NCBI GenBank assembly: GCA_945860265.1
Contig: CAMAQF010000011.1
Location: 1 to 64,000 of the forward strand
Direction: 5' to 3'
DNA: 64,000 nucleotides
DNA from: Emticicia agri
Lineage (GTDB): Bacteria; Bacteroidota; Bacteroidia; Cytophagales; Spirosomataceae
The position numbers and the translations under genes were made by a program. The notes below the pieces were generated by a model, which searched no databases, was not told where the DNA came from, and saw only the letters and a program-made list of their open reading frames with translations. Position 1 is the first letter of the stretch. Every line of letters starts with the position of its first letter. Positions 63,501-64,000 of this stretch are shown here, in pieces.

Positions 63501-64000
63501 CTGGTACATACAAATATTATGCACAAGCAAGTTGCACGGGGCTTACCGAATGTGCAGTAGGTGTTCGTAAACCTGTCAGTCTTACAATTTCTGCACTCAA
63601 TTGCTTATCGGTTGGTGGTATTGTTTCGTCAAATGCAAATGTTTGTTCAGGAAGTAATTCATCAATATTAACCTTGACCGGACATACTGGGACAATCATT
63701 CGATGGGAATCTTCAACTGATAATTTTGTAAATACAACGTCAATCGCAAATACTACTAATACATTATTTTATAGCAATTTAACTCAAACCACTAAGTATC
63801 GTGCCGTTGTAAAAGATGGAGCCTGTCTTGAAGTATTCTCATCGGTGGCTACAATTACTGTTACTTCAATTACCGCGACTGCAATAAATGGTGGCCCTTA
63901 TTATACAGCTCAGACGATTCAACTAACTGGTTCTGGTGGAAGCACTTATAATTGGACTGGCCCCAATGGGTTTTCGAGTACTCTCAATCCAGTAAATATT
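60548..64000 (+). CDS. large secreted multidomain protein, truncated by the window end
   Basis: The first 1151 codons are open and run off the window. Signal peptide 1-19 (KFASGQ). Domains by eye: a long N-terminal module (about 110-545) with DPVISVGPNHVVQMINLVHR, propeller-like strands and repeated W/G motifs; a Calx-beta-like segment (about 556-680, TITKAGTATEGVDYDLL); an Ig/PKD-like repeat with a C-x-C pattern; a proprotein-convertase P-like domain (about 804-955, DPQVSISGVGANIGSTKVSI, LNPNGTWTLIAEDAA); then further Ig-like repeats. Such proteins usually end in a T9SS sorting domain, which lies outside. Confidence 0.85.
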   Translation, partial: MKRIFYLVFILICKFASGQQSPSSILTGKLVRVSLKLKDMKAPEPLDTKRKPDRNPKYQALREKINKRVRFSVDNPLADNTDMALQKTAKSIANRLGINGLSASFDGVGSAENTAAGFGLLSPPDPVISVGPNHVVQMINLVHRVYDKSGNPLTPALKFSQIASTSTDDGDPITLYDQMADRWVLLQFSSLFTSGRESLIFCVSQTNDPTGAYNIYEFQTTGVFPDYPHVGIWNNSYIVTTHNFNLTGTAYLGQGFWAFDRNKMINGEATSTAVGFNDPSTGGYLPVSFEGFKTPESSSLPTFVTYNADEFGGNDELQLRTLRPDFANPALSTLNSVTSLSVAAFDGRSPSSNPIEQQGTTARLDAIADRMMSRIIYRRFDDYESLVMNYPVNISGVNPTRDSTYQSSTRWYELTRSNSSSHWAINQQSTYSPTAIDGVTGINRWMGCAGIDQRGNIALGYSRSSSTTYPSIYYAERKKTDPVGTLGAEQVFHASTGSQTNSSGRWGDYSAMTTDPFDEETLWFTAEYYASTASVAFKTRIGSFKINDPVTTPTVRFKLGGTIARQKESITPINVNQFYKDYPINLVIDQAPSQNVNLTITKAGTATEGVDYDLLNSSAIVLNASNLTQSFTLRVYDDSFNEVDEFVDLTFNINANGGNGIAGTFNQKHRITIVGTISCTTANISVTRPTTFCEGDSAVLAANTGTDFTYQWYRNNVLIPSETQSHYIAKTSGSYQVAVSRLGCTVSSSPIATIVKLGAPAPITVNRTITFGTTITPGNGLQASAICPSSITSTYTGPTIGYDGGIKSGADPQVSISGVGANIGSTKVSITWRKRSTGEVNDCGSVGGTGKPWYDEVSFKIKSPDGTIINLLNSDTYAVGTDPLGSLTTVFEDGGAAVTVGSLPSNGTFAPIQSLTALNGLNPNGTWTLIAEDAAAIDPLCVESFSVTVLTSGSGAASTIAWYSSATSSTVLGTGSEFIPADTAPGTYKYYAQASCTGLTECAVGVRKPVSLTISALNCLSVGGIVSSNANVCSGSNSSILTLTGHTGTIIRWESSTDNFVNTTSIANTTNTLFYSNLTQTTKYRAVVKDGACLEVFSSVATITVTSITATAINGGPYYTAQTIQLTGSGGSTYNWTGPNGFSSTLNPVNI

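Overview
The window reads as chromosomal DNA of a Bacteroidota bacterium, most likely an aerobic Cytophagales/Spirosomataceae-type organism (genus not determinable by eye). Reasons: AT-rich DNA; starts preceded by A-rich sequence instead of Shine-Dalgarno motifs; promoters of the Bacteroidota form TTTG-N17-19-TAnnTTTG (for example 4772-4800, 33560-33590, 36047-36076); and families largely confined to this phylum (TamL lipoprotein, T9SS sorting domain, carboxypeptidase-regulatory-domain outer membrane barrels, LytS/LytTR pairs, DUF5777, a sigma factor with a membrane-barrel anti-sigma). No insertion sequence, prophage, CRISPR array or rRNA operon was seen.

Layout. 1-2150 (minus): tRNA-Arg(ACG), then a split complex I piece nuoI-nuoJ-nuoK whose NuoI has a long lysine-rich FKP-repeat tail. 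2350-15200: mostly housekeeping and single genes: FAD dehydrogenase, CoA-type Nudix hydrolase, a 1115-aa ThuA/sugar dehydrogenase/PKD/cytochrome c fusion, radA, a mutarotase-like protein, and an isolated T4-type polynucleotide kinase-phosphatase in gene-poor DNA. 15200-27500: a redox/envelope island. On the minus strand lie a Rieske lipoprotein, DUF5777 barrel, YceI, a two-site cytochrome c lipoprotein and a Gly-rich Spy-like protein. In the middle lie an ECF sigma factor and an overlapping candidate dual-membrane-spanning anti-sigma factor. On the plus strand lies an operon of Rieske lipoprotein, thioredoxin, ApbE flavin transferase, DUF4266 lipoprotein ending GGGCGCN, and DUF3570 barrel. This last operon is my best candidate for an undescribed system. 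27600-32400: LytTR regulator and LytS kinase, divergent from an outer membrane barrel receptor, with 21-bp phased repeats between them that look like the regulator's binding site.

32650-37400: dienelactone hydrolase, YceI, a hemerythrin/RIC-like gene behind a perfect TGAC-N4-GTCA palindrome placed as for a CRP/FNR-type activator, TraB/GumN, and a DEAD-box helicase. 37500-46840: envelope and RNA-modification genes (secG, TPR-like, lptE, sigma-54 activator, miaB, GntP transporter, tamL). 46900-60350: rRNA/tRNA methyltransferase, serine hydrolase, large barrel receptor, FGGY kinase, PhyH dioxygenase, a decayed N-formylglutamate-amidohydrolase/T9SS pseudogene, amine oxidase, fatty acid desaturase, FucP-type sugar transporter. 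60548-64000: the first 1151 codons of a very large secreted multidomain protein that runs off the window.

Between genes there is a family of about 90-130 bp diverged repeats (13567, 18180, 20011, 23338, 27511) in a consistent orientation relative to the 3' end of the nearest upstream gene. All functional statements are from motif reading; no database search was possible.
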